NCBI GenBank assembly: GCA_029688905.1
Contig: JARULB010000002.1
Span: 310,001-374,000, forward strand
Direction: 5' to 3'
DNA: 64,000 bases
Source of the DNA: Balneolales bacterium ANBcel1
Lineage (GTDB): Bacteria; Bacteroidota; Rhodothermia; Balneolales; Natronogracilivirgulaceae
Shown: positions 36,463 through 46,199 of the stretch, piece after piece
Numbering within the stretch: the stretch's first letter is position 1
Layout of the letters: the number at the start of each line of letters is the position of its first letter
The notes under the pieces: generated by a model
Database searches by the model: none
What the model was told of the DNA's origin: nothing
Seen by the model: only the letters and a program-made list of their open reading frames with translations
Translations under genes and position numbers: made by a program

Positions 36463-39072
36463 ATGCCAGTTAATAAATTAGCAATATTTGCCACCCTCTT
36501 GCTTATTCTGTTTTCAACCCGGGATGTTTCGGCACGTGACACGGTTCATGTGGTGGATGAGTGGCTGATTGCCGGCCCGGCCCGGTATCACAGTCCGGCT
36601 TATTCCGATGTTCCGGGCATGGACGGCGAAGCCTGGAGTGTCCGGCAGCTGCTTGCATCAGACCTTCACAAATACAGCGCCTGGCAACCGGTCGAGGGAG
36701 GCACTATCGACTGGACCCGTGACCGGTCGCTTCAATGGAAACATGTGCTTACCGAAGACGGAACGGCGGTTGTACTGCCGGCTGGCGACACTGACCGACA
36801 TTCGGTATACTGGGCATCGGTTAATATTTGCGCAGACAGATGGCTGAAAGCCGATCTCACACTTGAAAGCAGGGCCATGCTGCGCGTTTTCCTGAATGGT
36901 GAAGAGATAGCCTCCAAAACATCCCCAGAAGATGATGAATCGTCGCCCGGCGCGTTATCCCATTCGCTGAAGCTTTCAAAAGGAACCCATCAGTTGCTGG
37001 TTAAAGTCGTGATACCGGCGAGAAGCGGTATGGCGTCCGCGACCCTGGAAGCTTCCCTGGATGCCGGTGCACATTCAGGCGCCCTGTCACACTCCATCAC
37101 ACCGGAACGTACCCTGGCGCTGCGCGATCTCTCAAACTCGCCCCGGCCTGCCGGCATCTCGGTAAGTCCGGACGGTGAACTCGCCTCGGTCCACATTCGC
37201 CGCTCCCTCCCCCCCGACGGCACCACCGAGTCGTGGATCGACATCAGGAGGGTTTCCGACGGCAGCATCTACAAACGGCTTGCGGGCGGTATGTCCGTGA
37301 CCGGTATGCAGTGGGTTCCCGACGGCCGGCGTTTCAGCTACACCGAGAGCGGACGAAACGGAACCACCCTGTGGATGGTGGACCTGGAGACCGGCGAGAA
37401 GTCAGCGCTCCTGAAGGGAGTGGATAACTTTGCGGGCTATCAGTGGGCCCCGGATGCCTCCATGGTCATTTACAGCGTAACCGAAGAGTACGATCCCCGT
37501 GTGGATGGAGTCCTTCGCTACCACGGGCTCCAGGACCGCCGGCCCGGCTACCATGACCGCACCTATCTCCACCAGCTCAATGTCCCCGAAGGAACCACCC
37601 GCAGGCTCACCGCGGGGCGCCTCTCGACAACTCTCGGCGACATCCACCCGGACGGAACGAGCATTCTGTTTCAACGCTACCATGAGGTCTATGATGAACG
37701 GCCCTATGGCAAAACCGAGCATGTGCTCCTGAACCTGCGCTCGATGGAAACCGAAACCCTGTTCAAGCGTCCCTTTACCGGGGCCGGACGCTTCTCGCCT
37801 TTCGGCGATCAGATCCTTTTCACCGGCGGACCCGGAAGTTTCGGTGAAGCCGGCATCAACATCCCGGATACCCTGGTGGCCAACGAATACGACACCCAGG
37901 CCTACCTCTACGACATGGCCGACGGCACCATCACCTCCATAACGAGGGATTTCGATCCCAATATCATCGATGCTGCCTGGGACGACAGCGGCCGGTATCT
38001 CTATCTTGTGGTCGGAGAAGCTTCCTTCCGCAACCTGTACCGGTACGATACCACGCGCGGCGAGTTTCGTAAATACGGAGGCGGTCCGGATGTGATCCAG
38101 TCCTTCTCGCTCGCCCGCAACAAAGCCGTAGCGGCATTTACCGGTTCCGGAGCATCCGATCCGCCCAAAGCCTGGACGATCGACCTGACCCGGCGCAACC
38201 CGGTCGCATCCGTACTATATGATCCGGGAGCCGACGCTTACCGCCACATCCGGTTCGGGGATATCCGTCCATGGACCTTCACCAACCGGTTCGGGGAGGA
38301 GATCGACGGACACGTCTACTACCCGCCCGATTTTGACGCCTCCGAAACCTATCCGGTCATTGTCTACTATTACGGTGGTACAAGTCCGGTTGACAGAGCT
38401 TTCGGGGGGCGCTATCCAAAAGAGCTGTACGCATCCAAAGGCTATCTTGTCTATGTGCTTCAACCGAGCGGAGCCACCGGTTTCGGCCAGGAGTTCTCCG
38501 CCCGTCACGTAAATGATTGGGGAGAAATCGCGGGCCAGGAAATCATTGCCGGTGTTGGCGACTTTCTGGATGCTCATGAATACGCGGACCGGGAACGTGT
38601 CGGAGCCATCGGCGCCTCCTACGGCGGGTTTATGACCATGTACCTGCTTACCCAAACCGACCTGTTCGCGGCAGCCGTCTCCCACGCCGGCATCAGCAAC
38701 CTTGCGTCCTACTGGGGTGAGGGGTTCTGGGGATATCAGTACAGCGGCGTGGCAACAGCCGACAGCTACCCATGGAACCGGCAGGATATCTATGTTGAAC
38801 GCAGTCCGGTATTCCTGGCTGATCAAATCCATACCCCGCTTATGCTGGTCACGGGTATGTCCGACACCAATGTCCCGCCGGGTGAAAGCCTTCAAATGTT
38901 CACAGCCCTGAAGCTGCTCGGACGGGAAGTCGCTTTTGTCGCCATTGAAGAGCAGGATCACCACATCCTCGATTACAAAAAATACATCCACTGGAAAAGC
39001 GCCATCCTTGCCTGGTTTGACAAGTGGCTCAAGGAGGAATCTGAATGGTGGGAGGTTGAGATCAACCGATAA
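36463..39072 (+). CDS. S9 family (prolyl oligopeptidase) secreted peptidase with N-terminal beta-sandwich
   Basis: 869 residues from the ATG at 36463, preferred to the TTG at 36418 because it gives a normal signal peptide (LAIFATLLLILFSTRDVSA). Residues ~25-220 look like a beta-sandwich module not usual in S9 enzymes (WASVNICADRWLKADLTLES...VFLNGEEIA). A propeller covers ~240-620. The catalytic alpha/beta-hydrolase domain shows the serine in GASYGGFMTMYLL, the aspartate in MSDTNVPPGES and the histidine in EEQDHHILD. The inferred role is digestion of peptides in the periplasm or outside. It stands alone. Confidence 0.9.
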   Translation: MPVNKLAIFATLLLILFSTRDVSARDTVHVVDEWLIAGPARYHSPAYSDVPGMDGEAWSVRQLLASDLHKYSAWQPVEGGTIDWTRDRSLQWKHVLTEDGTAVVLPAGDTDRHSVYWASVNICADRWLKADLTLESRAMLRVFLNGEEIASKTSPEDDESSPGALSHSLKLSKGTHQLLVKVVIPARSGMASATLEASLDAGAHSGALSHSITPERTLALRDLSNSPRPAGISVSPDGELASVHIRRSLPPDGTTESWIDIRRVSDGSIYKRLAGGMSVTGMQWVPDGRRFSYTESGRNGTTLWMVDLETGEKSALLKGVDNFAGYQWAPDASMVIYSVTEEYDPRVDGVLRYHGLQDRRPGYHDRTYLHQLNVPEGTTRRLTAGRLSTTLGDIHPDGTSILFQRYHEVYDERPYGKTEHVLLNLRSMETETLFKRPFTGAGRFSPFGDQILFTGGPGSFGEAGINIPDTLVANEYDTQAYLYDMADGTITSITRDFDPNIIDAAWDDSGRYLYLVVGEASFRNLYRYDTTRGEFRKYGGGPDVIQSFSLARNKAVAAFTGSGASDPPKAWTIDLTRRNPVASVLYDPGADAYRHIRFGDIRPWTFTNRFGEEIDGHVYYPPDFDASETYPVIVYYYGGTSPVDRAFGGRYPKELYASKGYLVYVLQPSGATGFGQEFSARHVNDWGEIAGQEIIAGVGDFLDAHEYADRERVGAIGASYGGFMTMYLLTQTDLFAAAVSHAGISNLASYWGEGFWGYQYSGVATADSYPWNRQDIYVERSPVFLADQIHTPLMLVTGMSDTNVPPGESLQMFTALKLLGREVAFVAIEEQDHHILDYKKYIHWKSAILAWFDKWLKEESEWWEVEINR

Positions 39073-39254
39073 TGGAGTATATTACCAGATAATTGTTGCG
39101 GTTTTTTTTATTACCGGATTTATCCATTTTGTTCGTACAATGGTACCATGATGGGCGGCTATTGGGTTGGAGACGCAGCCACGCCATCACCAGGAAATGA
39201 TGTCATCAGTTTAAGCGTGACCGATTCTACCGGAAACTTCAAACCCTGTGAGTT

Positions 39255-40442
39255 ATGAAAAAATTGCTATTGTCTGTAACACTTTTCACACTGGTATTCA
39301 TCAATTACTCCGAAGCGCAGCAGGCAGCACCATCCAGCTGGAGTATCGACCTGCTGGGAGGAACCACCTTCGGCCATTTCACCTATGCATCGGAAATCAC
39401 GCCACATGCAGGGATTCAATTTCGCTATTCTCTGAACCCTGTGGTCTCTCTATATGGAGCCGCAGGTGCAGGTCAGATTGAATACAAGCATGACGACAGA
39501 TATACCATCAGCTACGAAAACGACTATTTCCACTACGGACTGGGTATGCGAATGAATATGCTGCGCATGCTTGCCGGCCCCAACGCCCTCACCAACCGGG
39601 TCGGTGTGTACAGCCTGGCCGGACTCGGAATTATGTACAGCGATGTTGAGGCCACCGGAGAGGTAGTGCCCGGCTTTCCGGGTCAAAGCTACACCGGCAA
39701 TACACTGCTTTACAAACTGGGCGGCGGAATCACTCTGAAACTCGGCCGGCGCCTGGACTTTTTTGCACAGGCCGAGTGGAATATCGCCAACAGCGATCTG
39801 CTTGACGGATTTGAGTCGCCTGCCGGTCAGCCCGTAAGCGGAATCATGTCGAGCAACGACTCCTTTATCAACACCAGTGCCGGATTCAGTTTTAAACTCG
39901 GCAGCAGCAAAGCCCAACACGCCGACTGGTACGATCGTGACCACCGTGTGGATCCCCTGGCCATTCAGCTGCAGGAGACCATTCAGCACCTGGAAACCGA
40001 AGTTGAACTTACCGGAACCTCGACCGGGAACGCCCTTGAACGGATTCAGAATCTGCAGCGGGCTCTCGATGACATGACGCACCTTGTCGAATCCATTCAT
40101 TCCGACCAGCTGTTGTCCCAGCATAATCGAATCGAGAATCTCAAGGTGCGGCTTGACATGATGGAAGAAGAACTGGCCGATATCGCTTCAGAAGAAAAGG
40201 TAGATGAGACGGTCGAGCGATTTTTCGTTGTCGGGGGAGCCTTCCGGATTCTGGACAATGCCGAAACACTGTACAAACAATTACAGGACAAAGGATATAC
40301 GGATGCCGGCATCATTCGCGATCGAAGCCGGAATTTCTATCTGGTCGTTTTCAGTGGATACACCTCTCAGCAGGAAGCCAACAGAGCGCTGGAGCGCATC
40401 CGCAGAGAAGCCGATCCGAAAGCCTGGATTTACCGTCTGTAA
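39255..40442 (+). CDS. Outer-membrane beta-barrel protein with coiled coil and C-terminal SPOR domain
   Basis: 395 residues. A signal peptide (LLLSVTLFTLVFINYSEAQ) is followed by an OmpW/OprF-like barrel of ~210 residues with alternating strands (GAAGAGQIEYKHDDRY, GVYSLAGLGIMYSDV, FFAQAEWNIANSDLLDG). Residues ~235-315 are a helical coiled-coil stretch (LQETIQHLETEVELTG, MTHLVESIHSDQLLSQ). The last ~75 residues are a SPOR domain (ERFFVVGGAFRILDNAETLY, FYLVVFSGYTSQQEANRAL). SPOR domains bind denuded peptidoglycan, so this may tie the OM to septal wall, taking the place that OmpA-type domains have elsewhere. Confidence 0.85.
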   Translation: MKKLLLSVTLFTLVFINYSEAQQAAPSSWSIDLLGGTTFGHFTYASEITPHAGIQFRYSLNPVVSLYGAAGAGQIEYKHDDRYTISYENDYFHYGLGMRMNMLRMLAGPNALTNRVGVYSLAGLGIMYSDVEATGEVVPGFPGQSYTGNTLLYKLGGGITLKLGRRLDFFAQAEWNIANSDLLDGFESPAGQPVSGIMSSNDSFINTSAGFSFKLGSSKAQHADWYDRDHRVDPLAIQLQETIQHLETEVELTGTSTGNALERIQNLQRALDDMTHLVESIHSDQLLSQHNRIENLKVRLDMMEEELADIASEEKVDETVERFFVVGGAFRILDNAETLYKQLQDKGYTDAGIIRDRSRNFYLVVFSGYTSQQEANRALERIRREADPKAWIYRL

Positions 40443-40487
40443 TTCGACGTCTCGCCAGGGGATCAACCGACGTATTGCCGATACGGA

Positions 40488-41534
40488 TCAGGGCTCGTCT
40501 TCTCCATACAGGAGGCGGGCCAGATCTTCGGCAGCAACATGCTCCGGCAGCAATGCCCTGTTTTGATGCAGCGCCGATGCAATTTCTCCGGGCTCATATC
40601 TGATGCCTGACAGTATTTTCCCAATTTGGGATAACCTGTTCTCCTGTTGGCTGTCCATTGTAAAGGTCACTTCCGTGATGTTACCCTTGTTGACCTGCAG
40701 ATGGACCGTATACGGACCGGCGGCTGTCCGGCCGTTGCGAGACACCTGAAACTTTGGTGACCGGCCTCTGTTCCATTCCCAGCTCAGGTATTTCGTTTCA
40801 CGGATTTCATGGATTTCCCGGAGGTCGGATTCGCTCAACCCGTACCGGCGGATGGAGATGCCATCCATCACCAGGCCCTCCAGCAGCCTTTGGCGGAAGG
40901 TGTGGATGTCCATTGGGGCGGGCAGAAATTCCGTGATGTTCGCCACATTGCTGCGAACCGACTTGTGACTTCGGGAGGTGATATTGCGCATGCGGCCGGT
41001 CAGGGTTCGATCCACCTCTACGAGGTCAGCGTTAAAAAGCAGCGTTCCGTGGCTGACCATGCGCCCCCTTGAGGAAAACTGGGCATTGCCGGATATTTTT
41101 CTGCCACCGGCAAGGATGTCGTTCCGGTCATTCATTTCCGCCGGCACCCCGAGCGAGCGCAATACCTTCACCAGCGGCTCATTAAAGAACCGGAAGTTAT
41201 GGAGCCGCGATTGTTCGTATTTAGTGATGAAGCTGAAATTCAGGTTCCCGGGATCGTGATAAACGGCGCCGCCGCCGGAGAGTCGCCGCAGCACCTGCAC
41301 CCCCGTCTTACGGACATAAAAATCATCCACCTCCTCCAGGATGTTTTGATTTCGCCCGACAATCACCGAGGGGCTGTTCCGGTAGAGCAGCAGGTAGTCC
41401 CTGTCCTGTCTCAAATTGCGCAACGCATACTCTTCCAGTGCCAAATTAAACGCCGGATCCGTCCGGTCTTCGTTATCAATCCAGACAAAGGCGTCCAGGC
41501 TTTTCGGAGCGTTATTATATTCGGTTTTACACAT
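40488..41534 (-). CDS. lplA: Lipoate-protein ligase
   Basis: 348 residues. It activates lipoate with ATP and attaches it to lipoyl domains of dehydrogenase complexes. RRLSGGGAVYHDPGNLNFSF is the lipoate-binding signature; GGRKISGNAQFSSRGRMVSHGT holds the catalytic lysine of the KxSGNAQ motif. The C-terminal accessory domain (from ~245 on) is present, as in full-length LplA. It is convergent with the SPOR protein gene. Confidence 0.93.
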   Translation of the reverse strand: MCKTEYNNAPKSLDAFVWIDNEDRTDPAFNLALEEYALRNLRQDRDYLLLYRNSPSVIVGRNQNILEEVDDFYVRKTGVQVLRRLSGGGAVYHDPGNLNFSFITKYEQSRLHNFRFFNEPLVKVLRSLGVPAEMNDRNDILAGGRKISGNAQFSSRGRMVSHGTLLFNADLVEVDRTLTGRMRNITSRSHKSVRSNVANITEFLPAPMDIHTFRQRLLEGLVMDGISIRRYGLSESDLREIHEIRETKYLSWEWNRGRSPKFQVSRNGRTAAGPYTVHLQVNKGNITEVTFTMDSQQENRLSQIGKILSGIRYEPGEIASALHQNRALLPEHVAAEDLARLLYGEDEP

Positions 41535-41615
41535 GAGCGGCTATGGGGAATCCCGGGTTGCGGAAGGGATCAAAGATAATGAAATTCCATTTCACAGATC
41601 ACTATATTCAATTCT

Positions 41616-41792
41616 ATGTTTGGATCAAAAGAGAAGACCAGAGAATGCCCTTCCTGTGCACTGGAAGCCCCGGTGGATGCGGAGACCTGTCCGTTTTGCG
41701 GGTATGAGTTCCCACAGCAGCAGAAGGGTACCACCATCATGGCCTGGTTGTTTGTCGCGCTGATCGTCCTCTGGGTTATCACCCGCCTGTAG
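41616..41792 (+). CDS. Small zinc-ribbon membrane protein, 58 aa
   Basis: 58 residues (ATG 41616, TAG 41790-41792). The N-terminal half holds a CPSCALEAPVDAETCPFCGY zinc ribbon of the CxxC-x10-CxxC type. The C-terminal half is one hydrophobic helix (TTIMAWLFVALIVLWVIT) ending RL, so it is a tail-anchored membrane protein with the ribbon in the cytoplasm. Its 3' end overlaps the convergent M20 peptidase gene by 14 bases. Similar two-part mini proteins are common in bacteria; no function is known to me. Confidence 0.78.
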   Translation: MFGSKEKTRECPSCALEAPVDAETCPFCGYEFPQQQKGTTIMAWLFVALIVLWVITRL

Positions 41793-43278
41793 CAAAGGAG
41801 TTGCTCTCGGTGGTATTTTGAATCAGGCGGATGTAGAAGGCGATCATCTCCCCGAAATTCTGAATGGCGACACGCTCGTCGGTTCCGTGGATCCTGCTGC
41901 GGTCGTCGGGCCGCGCCCTGATGGGCCGAAACCGCAACAGGTTGTCTGTGACCTCGACGAAATGGCGGGAATCGGTGGCGGCAAGAAACATGGAGGGCGC
42001 TACCGGAACATTGGGAAATATCTCATGGATGGTGTGTTTGAGAGCCAGATAGGGTTCGCTCTGCGATGAGGAGATGGGGGAAGGTTCCCTGGCCCCTTCC
42101 ATAACCCGAATCCGGATATGTTCATTTCTTATGGTTTCCCGCACATAGTCAACCACCTCCTGTACACTGTCGTCGGGATGGATCCGGAAATTGACGACGG
42201 CGCTCGCGGTTTGTGGCAATACATTTTCCTTTACCCCGGCATGGAACATGGTCGGCGCGGTGGTCGTTCTGAGTGCCGCATTGGTATGCGGGATGTATCC
42301 CAGCTGGTTCTCAATCATCCCGCCAAAAAGCCAGATATTGGACAGGGCAACGCGGTACAGAAAGGGAAGGTCGGGGGCTACCGGCTCAAACGTCTCCCTG
42401 AGCAAACCCGCAAAGCGCCCTTGCATCGGATTCTCCTTGAGTTTGTTGATGGCGGCGCTCAACGCTCCTATAGCCGTTTCCCTGGGCGGCATCGAAGAGT
42501 GTCCGCCTTCCTTGCGGATAGTCAGTTCCACACTGACATATCCTTTCTCAGCCACTCCGATCATGGCAATCGGATGATTCAGCCCCTCCATAATCTCTTC
42601 GGCGATCGGCATTCCCTCATCGGTTAAAAAAGCGATCTCCACACCACGCTCCAGCATCAGGTTAGCCACGTTCCGCGCACCCTGGCGACCGCCGATCTCT
42701 TCGTCGTGGTTCAGCGCGAGATAGATGGTACGGGTCGGTTCATATCCTCTGGAAATGAGATATTCAAATGCCTCGAGGTAGGAAAACGCTCCGCTTTTAT
42801 CGTCGATAGCTCCTCGTCCCCAGATAAATCCACCGTCGATAACACCATCGTAGGGCGGATGCGTCCAGTCGTCTTCGGTACCGGGCTCAACGGGCACAAC
42901 ATCGTAATGCCCCTGGAACATGGCGGCCGGCAGATCGGTGTCGCTGCCCTCCCAGCGGTATAGCAGGGTGTAGCCGCTGACCCGCTCCATCTCGAAAGCA
43001 TCATGCACACCGGGGTAGTTCTCGCGGATGAAATCAATAAAACCGTCAAACTCGGCCCGATACAAAAAAGAGAGTTCCTGGGTGGATATCGTCCGGAACC
43101 GGATTCCGGCCGAAAGCCTTTCCACGGCTCCCTCCAGATCGATGTCGTTGAAAACCACCTGCTCGGTATCCGGAATATCATGGCTCAGCTGATAAGCGCG
43201 GAAAAGTACAATTCCGGTTACAGCGACCAGGATCAGCAGTACTGTCAGCAGCGTCTTTTTCACAATTGAGATCAGCAT
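41779..43278 (-). CDS. Membrane-anchored M20 family metallopeptidase
   Basis: 499 residues. An N-terminal helix (LLTVLLILVAVTGIVLF) anchors the enzyme. The dimetal site is complete: histidine and aspartate in AMFQGHYDVVPVEPG, aspartate in GRGAIDDKSG, and glutamates in NHDEEIGGRQ. The similar architecture with an N-terminal anchor is known from carboxypeptidase S and PM20D1 of the M20 family. It probably cleaves short peptides or N-acyl amino acids. It is convergent with and overlaps the small zinc-ribbon gene by 14 bases. Confidence 0.9.
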   Translation of the reverse strand: MLISIVKKTLLTVLLILVAVTGIVLFRAYQLSHDIPDTEQVVFNDIDLEGAVERLSAGIRFRTISTQELSFLYRAEFDGFIDFIRENYPGVHDAFEMERVSGYTLLYRWEGSDTDLPAAMFQGHYDVVPVEPGTEDDWTHPPYDGVIDGGFIWGRGAIDDKSGAFSYLEAFEYLISRGYEPTRTIYLALNHDEEIGGRQGARNVANLMLERGVEIAFLTDEGMPIAEEIMEGLNHPIAMIGVAEKGYVSVELTIRKEGGHSSMPPRETAIGALSAAINKLKENPMQGRFAGLLRETFEPVAPDLPFLYRVALSNIWLFGGMIENQLGYIPHTNAALRTTTAPTMFHAGVKENVLPQTASAVVNFRIHPDDSVQEVVDYVRETIRNEHIRIRVMEGAREPSPISSSQSEPYLALKHTIHEIFPNVPVAPSMFLAATDSRHFVEVTDNLLRFRPIRARPDDRSRIHGTDERVAIQNFGEMIAFYIRLIQNTTESNSFATGG

Positions 43279-43432
43279 GCGTCAGATTGTTTTGATGATC
43301 GTTCGGAATTTCCTCCGCAATCTTGTATGAACAGGTCCGGTCTGCGTTTTTGCCTGTCCATAAACAAAGTCTTCAGAAAAAGAACAACACGATTCCGACC
43401 TGCCGGCTGATCTCTACGGGGCGGGCGGATCA

Positions 43433-45643
43433 TCAGGATTTATCGGCATCATCCGGAGTCGTATCCTTGCCGGACCGGGCGTTGCCGGTATCAGATTCAT
43501 CTTTCTTATCGGTGCTGTGCCCGCTCTTGTTCTCTGCAGCTGTGCCTTTCCTGTTGTTGCCTGAGGTACCGTCGGTCAGGTTTTCAGATACATCATCACC
43601 GGACGAATCGGGAGTGCTCTTTTTCGAGGCGTCGGAAGAAGTGGTTTCAGAAGTTTTTGCCGCCTCATCGTTTTTTTTGCGATTGTTTGACCCGTTCTGA
43701 CCTCCGATGCTACCGGCAACAGTCGTTTTCTTCGGGGTTCTCGGTTTTTTTCCGACCAGCTTGAGAATTTCGTTGCCCATCACCTCCTCTTTCTCAAGAA
43801 GGAGCTCGGCGAGTCCGTCGAAAGCCTTTTTGTGCTTCTTTAAAACTTCTTCGGCGCGGTTGTAGGCTTCCTCAAGGATGGCATTAACCGCCTTGTCGGC
43901 TTCGCGAGCGGTTTCATCGCTGTATTCCCGTTGTGTTCCCATCTGCTCTCCGAGAAACACCTCTTCCCGCTGACCACCAAGCGCGGTATAGCGGAACATA
44001 TCGCTCATGCCCCAGTCCAGCACCATTTTTCGGGCCAGCTTGGTCACCTGCTTGAGATCGTTTTCTGCTCCGCTGGTAGCGGTATTAAAAATCATCCGCT
44101 CAGCGGCCCGTCCGCCCATTATAACGGCAAGGCGGTCCAGCAAATGCTCTTTGCGGTAGAGATACTGGTCGCGTTCGGGAAGCTGCTGTGTGACTCCCAT
44201 GGCCTGGCCTCTGGGAATAATCGTAACCTTGTGCACTGGATCGGTATTGTCGAGCACAGCGGCAACAATGGCGTGTCCGGCCTCGTGGTAAGCCAGCATT
44301 CTGCGCTCCTCTTCATCGAGGACCACTCCTTTGCGTTCGAGGCCCATGAGGATCTTGTCCCGCGCCAGGTCGATGTCACGCTGGCTGATTTTATCCCGAT
44401 CCTCCCTTGCGGTCATCATGGCCGCCTCATTCAGAAGATTTTCCAGGTCGGCACCGGTAAATCCGGGGGTACCCCGAGAGACGTTCTCAAAATCGACGTC
44501 ATCGGCCAACGGCTTGTTGCGAGCGTGAATTTCCAGGATCTTGACCCGGTCCTCCTGCGATGGCAGGCCGACTTCCACCCTTCTGTTGAAACGTCCGGGC
44601 CGGAGCAGCGCCTTATCCAGGATATCAGGACGGTTGGTAGCCGCCATCACGATAACACTTTCATTGGCTTCAAATCCGTCCATTTCGGAGAGCAGCTGGT
44701 TCAGGGTCTGTTCCCGTTCGTCATGTCCGCCACCGAGACCTGCGCCACGGCGCCGGCCGATGGAGTCCAGCTCGTCAATAAAGATAATCGCAGGCGCGGC
44801 CTCCTTTGCATTCTTAAACATCTCCCGTACCCGCTTTGCACCGACACCGACCAGCATTTCCATGAAGTCTGATCCGGTGATGCTGTAAAACGGCACCCCG
44901 GCCTCTCCGGCTACGGCCCTGGCCATGAGCGTTTTTCCTGTACCCGGTGCCCCGTAAAGCAACACACCCTTCGGAACTTTCACACCCAGTTTTTCAAACT
45001 TTGACGGATCTTTCAGATAGGACACGATCTCCTGAAGCTCCCGCTTTGCTTCATCCCCGCCGGCAACGTCATCAAAGGTCGTTCTTTTACCGTCACCGGG
45101 CTTGTGGAGCTTGGCCTGACTCTTGCCAATCGAAAACATGCCCTGCCCCTGGGAATTCATACGGCGGTACCAGGTGATCGCGATGATAAGAATCAGCAGG
45201 AACGGCAGCGTCATGAACACAAAATAGAGCCAGGTATTATCCCTTTCGGGGATGGTAGTTACCTCGACGTTACTCTCCTCAAGAAGGTCCATAAGCCGGT
45301 CATCGCCAAAGGACGGGATATGAGTCACAAACTCAGTATATGAAATGGTGTCACCGTCTGCTGTGGTCCTGATAACGGCATCTCGTAACCGGCCCTCCAC
45401 ACGGTCTCCCTGAATCGTCACCTCGCTGACATTTTCGAGCTTGAGCTGGTTTCGGAAGGTGCTGTAGTTAATCTGATCCGGCGAAAATTGTCCGCCGTAA
45501 TAGGAATACAGAATCCAGACACCCAGGATGGCCGCGATCAAAAAGTAGAACACCATGATTCGGGACGGGCCGGGCACCTGCTGTGACGGCTTGTTGGCTG
45601 CTCTTTTTCCGGAATATTCGTTTTTTTTCTGTTCTTTGGACAC
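43433..45643 (-). CDS. ftsH: ATP-dependent zinc metalloprotease FtsH
   Basis: 736 residues from the GTG at 45643; ATG at 45709 or GTG at 45757 would add 22 or 38 residues. Two helices (about residues 28-50 and 137-159) flank a periplasmic domain. The AAA domain has Walker A GAPGTGKT (231-238), Walker [12 protein letters not shown] and the second region [18 protein letters not shown]. The protease has HEAGH (453-457) and the aspartate in [10 protein letters not shown]. The last ~95 residues are a low-complexity tail rich in Ser, Thr, Lys and Asp ([16 protein letters not shown]), longer than in most FtsH proteins. Confidence 0.95.
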   Translation of the reverse strand: MSKEQKKNEYSGKRAANKPSQQVPGPSRIMVFYFLIAAILGVWILYSYYGGQFSPDQINYSTFRNQLKLENVSEVTIQGDRVEGRLRDAVIRTTADGDTISYTEFVTHIPSFGDDRLMDLLEESNVEVTTIPERDNTWLYFVFMTLPFLLILIIAITWYRRMNSQGQGMFSIGKSQAKLHKPGDGKRTTFDDVAGGDEAKRELQEIVSYLKDPSKFEKLGVKVPKGVLLYGAPGTGKTLMARAVAGEAGVPFYSITGSDFMEMLVGVGAKRVREMFKNAKEAAPAIIFIDELDSIGRRRGAGLGGGHDEREQTLNQLLSEMDGFEANESVIVMAATNRPDILDKALLRPGRFNRRVEVGLPSQEDRVKILEIHARNKPLADDVDFENVSRGTPGFTGADLENLLNEAAMMTAREDRDKISQRDIDLARDKILMGLERKGVVLDEEERRMLAYHEAGHAIVAAVLDNTDPVHKVTIIPRGQAMGVTQQLPERDQYLYRKEHLLDRLAVIMGGRAAERMIFNTATSGAENDLKQVTKLARKMVLDWGMSDMFRYTALGGQREEVFLGEQMGTQREYSDETAREADKAVNAILEEAYNRAEEVLKKHKKAFDGLAELLLEKEEVMGNEILKLVGKKPRTPKKTTVAGSIGGQNGSNNRKKNDEAAKTSETTSSDASKKSTPDSSGDDVSENLTDGTSGNNRKGTAAENKSGHSTDKKDESDTGNARSGKDTTPDDADKS

Positions 45644-45940
45644 GTAACAATAGGTTTTTCGGGGTAGATACAAACTGTTAATATACGCAGAACCGGACTC
45701 AAAAGACATTCTCCGGTAACGGTTTCCACCAGACAACGGCCATTCAGGCCGCTTCACTTATCCTTTCCGGTTCACCGGTTGCCGAACCAATGGTGAAGCA
45801 CACTTCGTTTGCTGCGCATCAAAAACCGTGCAGATAAATGGATGTGCATCTATAACGCTCTAATGGAACGATAGGTTTCGCAAGATTATTGAGAATTGGT
45901 GCCTGACTTTTTTCTCCGGATTGTGTAATTTGTAAATCTT
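45644..45940. other. 297-base intergenic region between ftsH and tRNA-Leu
   Basis: It contains the ftsH promoter (minus) and the tRNA promoter (plus). GTAATTTGTAAATC just before the tRNA resembles the Bacteroidota -7 element. No conserved RNA or protein is visible; apparent open frames here run antisense through the tRNA. Confidence 0.4.
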
Positions 45941-46022
45941 GCCAGAGTGGCGGAACTGGTAGACGCGCACGACTCAAACTCGTGTGGCCTCGGCCGTGTG
46001 GGTTCGAGTCCCACCTCTGGTA
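45941..46022 (+). tRNA. tRNA-Leu (anticodon CAA)
   Basis: An 82-base class II tRNA. The acceptor stem GCCAGAG pairs with CTCTGGT (G1-T72 wobble) with discriminator A73; the D-arm has GGTAGACGC; the anticodon stem CACGA/TCGTG encloses the loop CTCAAAC, giving anticodon CAA for UUG; a long variable arm (TGGCCTCGGCCGT) and the T arm GTGGG-TTCGAGT-CCCAC follow. CCA is not encoded. It is followed by its own terminator. Confidence 0.93.
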
Positions 46023-46029
46023 CGCTTCC

Positions 46030-46074
46030 AAAGGGATAACATGCTTTGCAGCAGTGTGTTATCCCTTTTTTTTT
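46030..46074 (+). terminator. Rho-independent terminator of tRNA-Leu
   Basis: A 12-bp perfect stem (AAAGGGATAACA 46030-46041 with TGTTATCCCTTT 46057-46068), 15-base loop, then a run of nine T residues to 46074. Confidence 0.9.
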
Positions 46075-46199
46075 GACATTTTCTCCCTCCTGAACCCCGG
46101 CCTTTCTGCAAACCCGGCTGCCTGCTTTCCGGTCGGCCTGCACTTCATTTCAAGTGTGCAACCGATCCTACGGGCACCTTCTCGCGGATGCTCCCTGCC

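Noticed and set aside
45819-46143. Antisense open frames containing RWDSNPHGRGHTSLSRARLPVPP
   Set aside because: This is the antisense translation of tRNA-Leu, a well-known false gene in databases. No promoter or conserved frame supports it.
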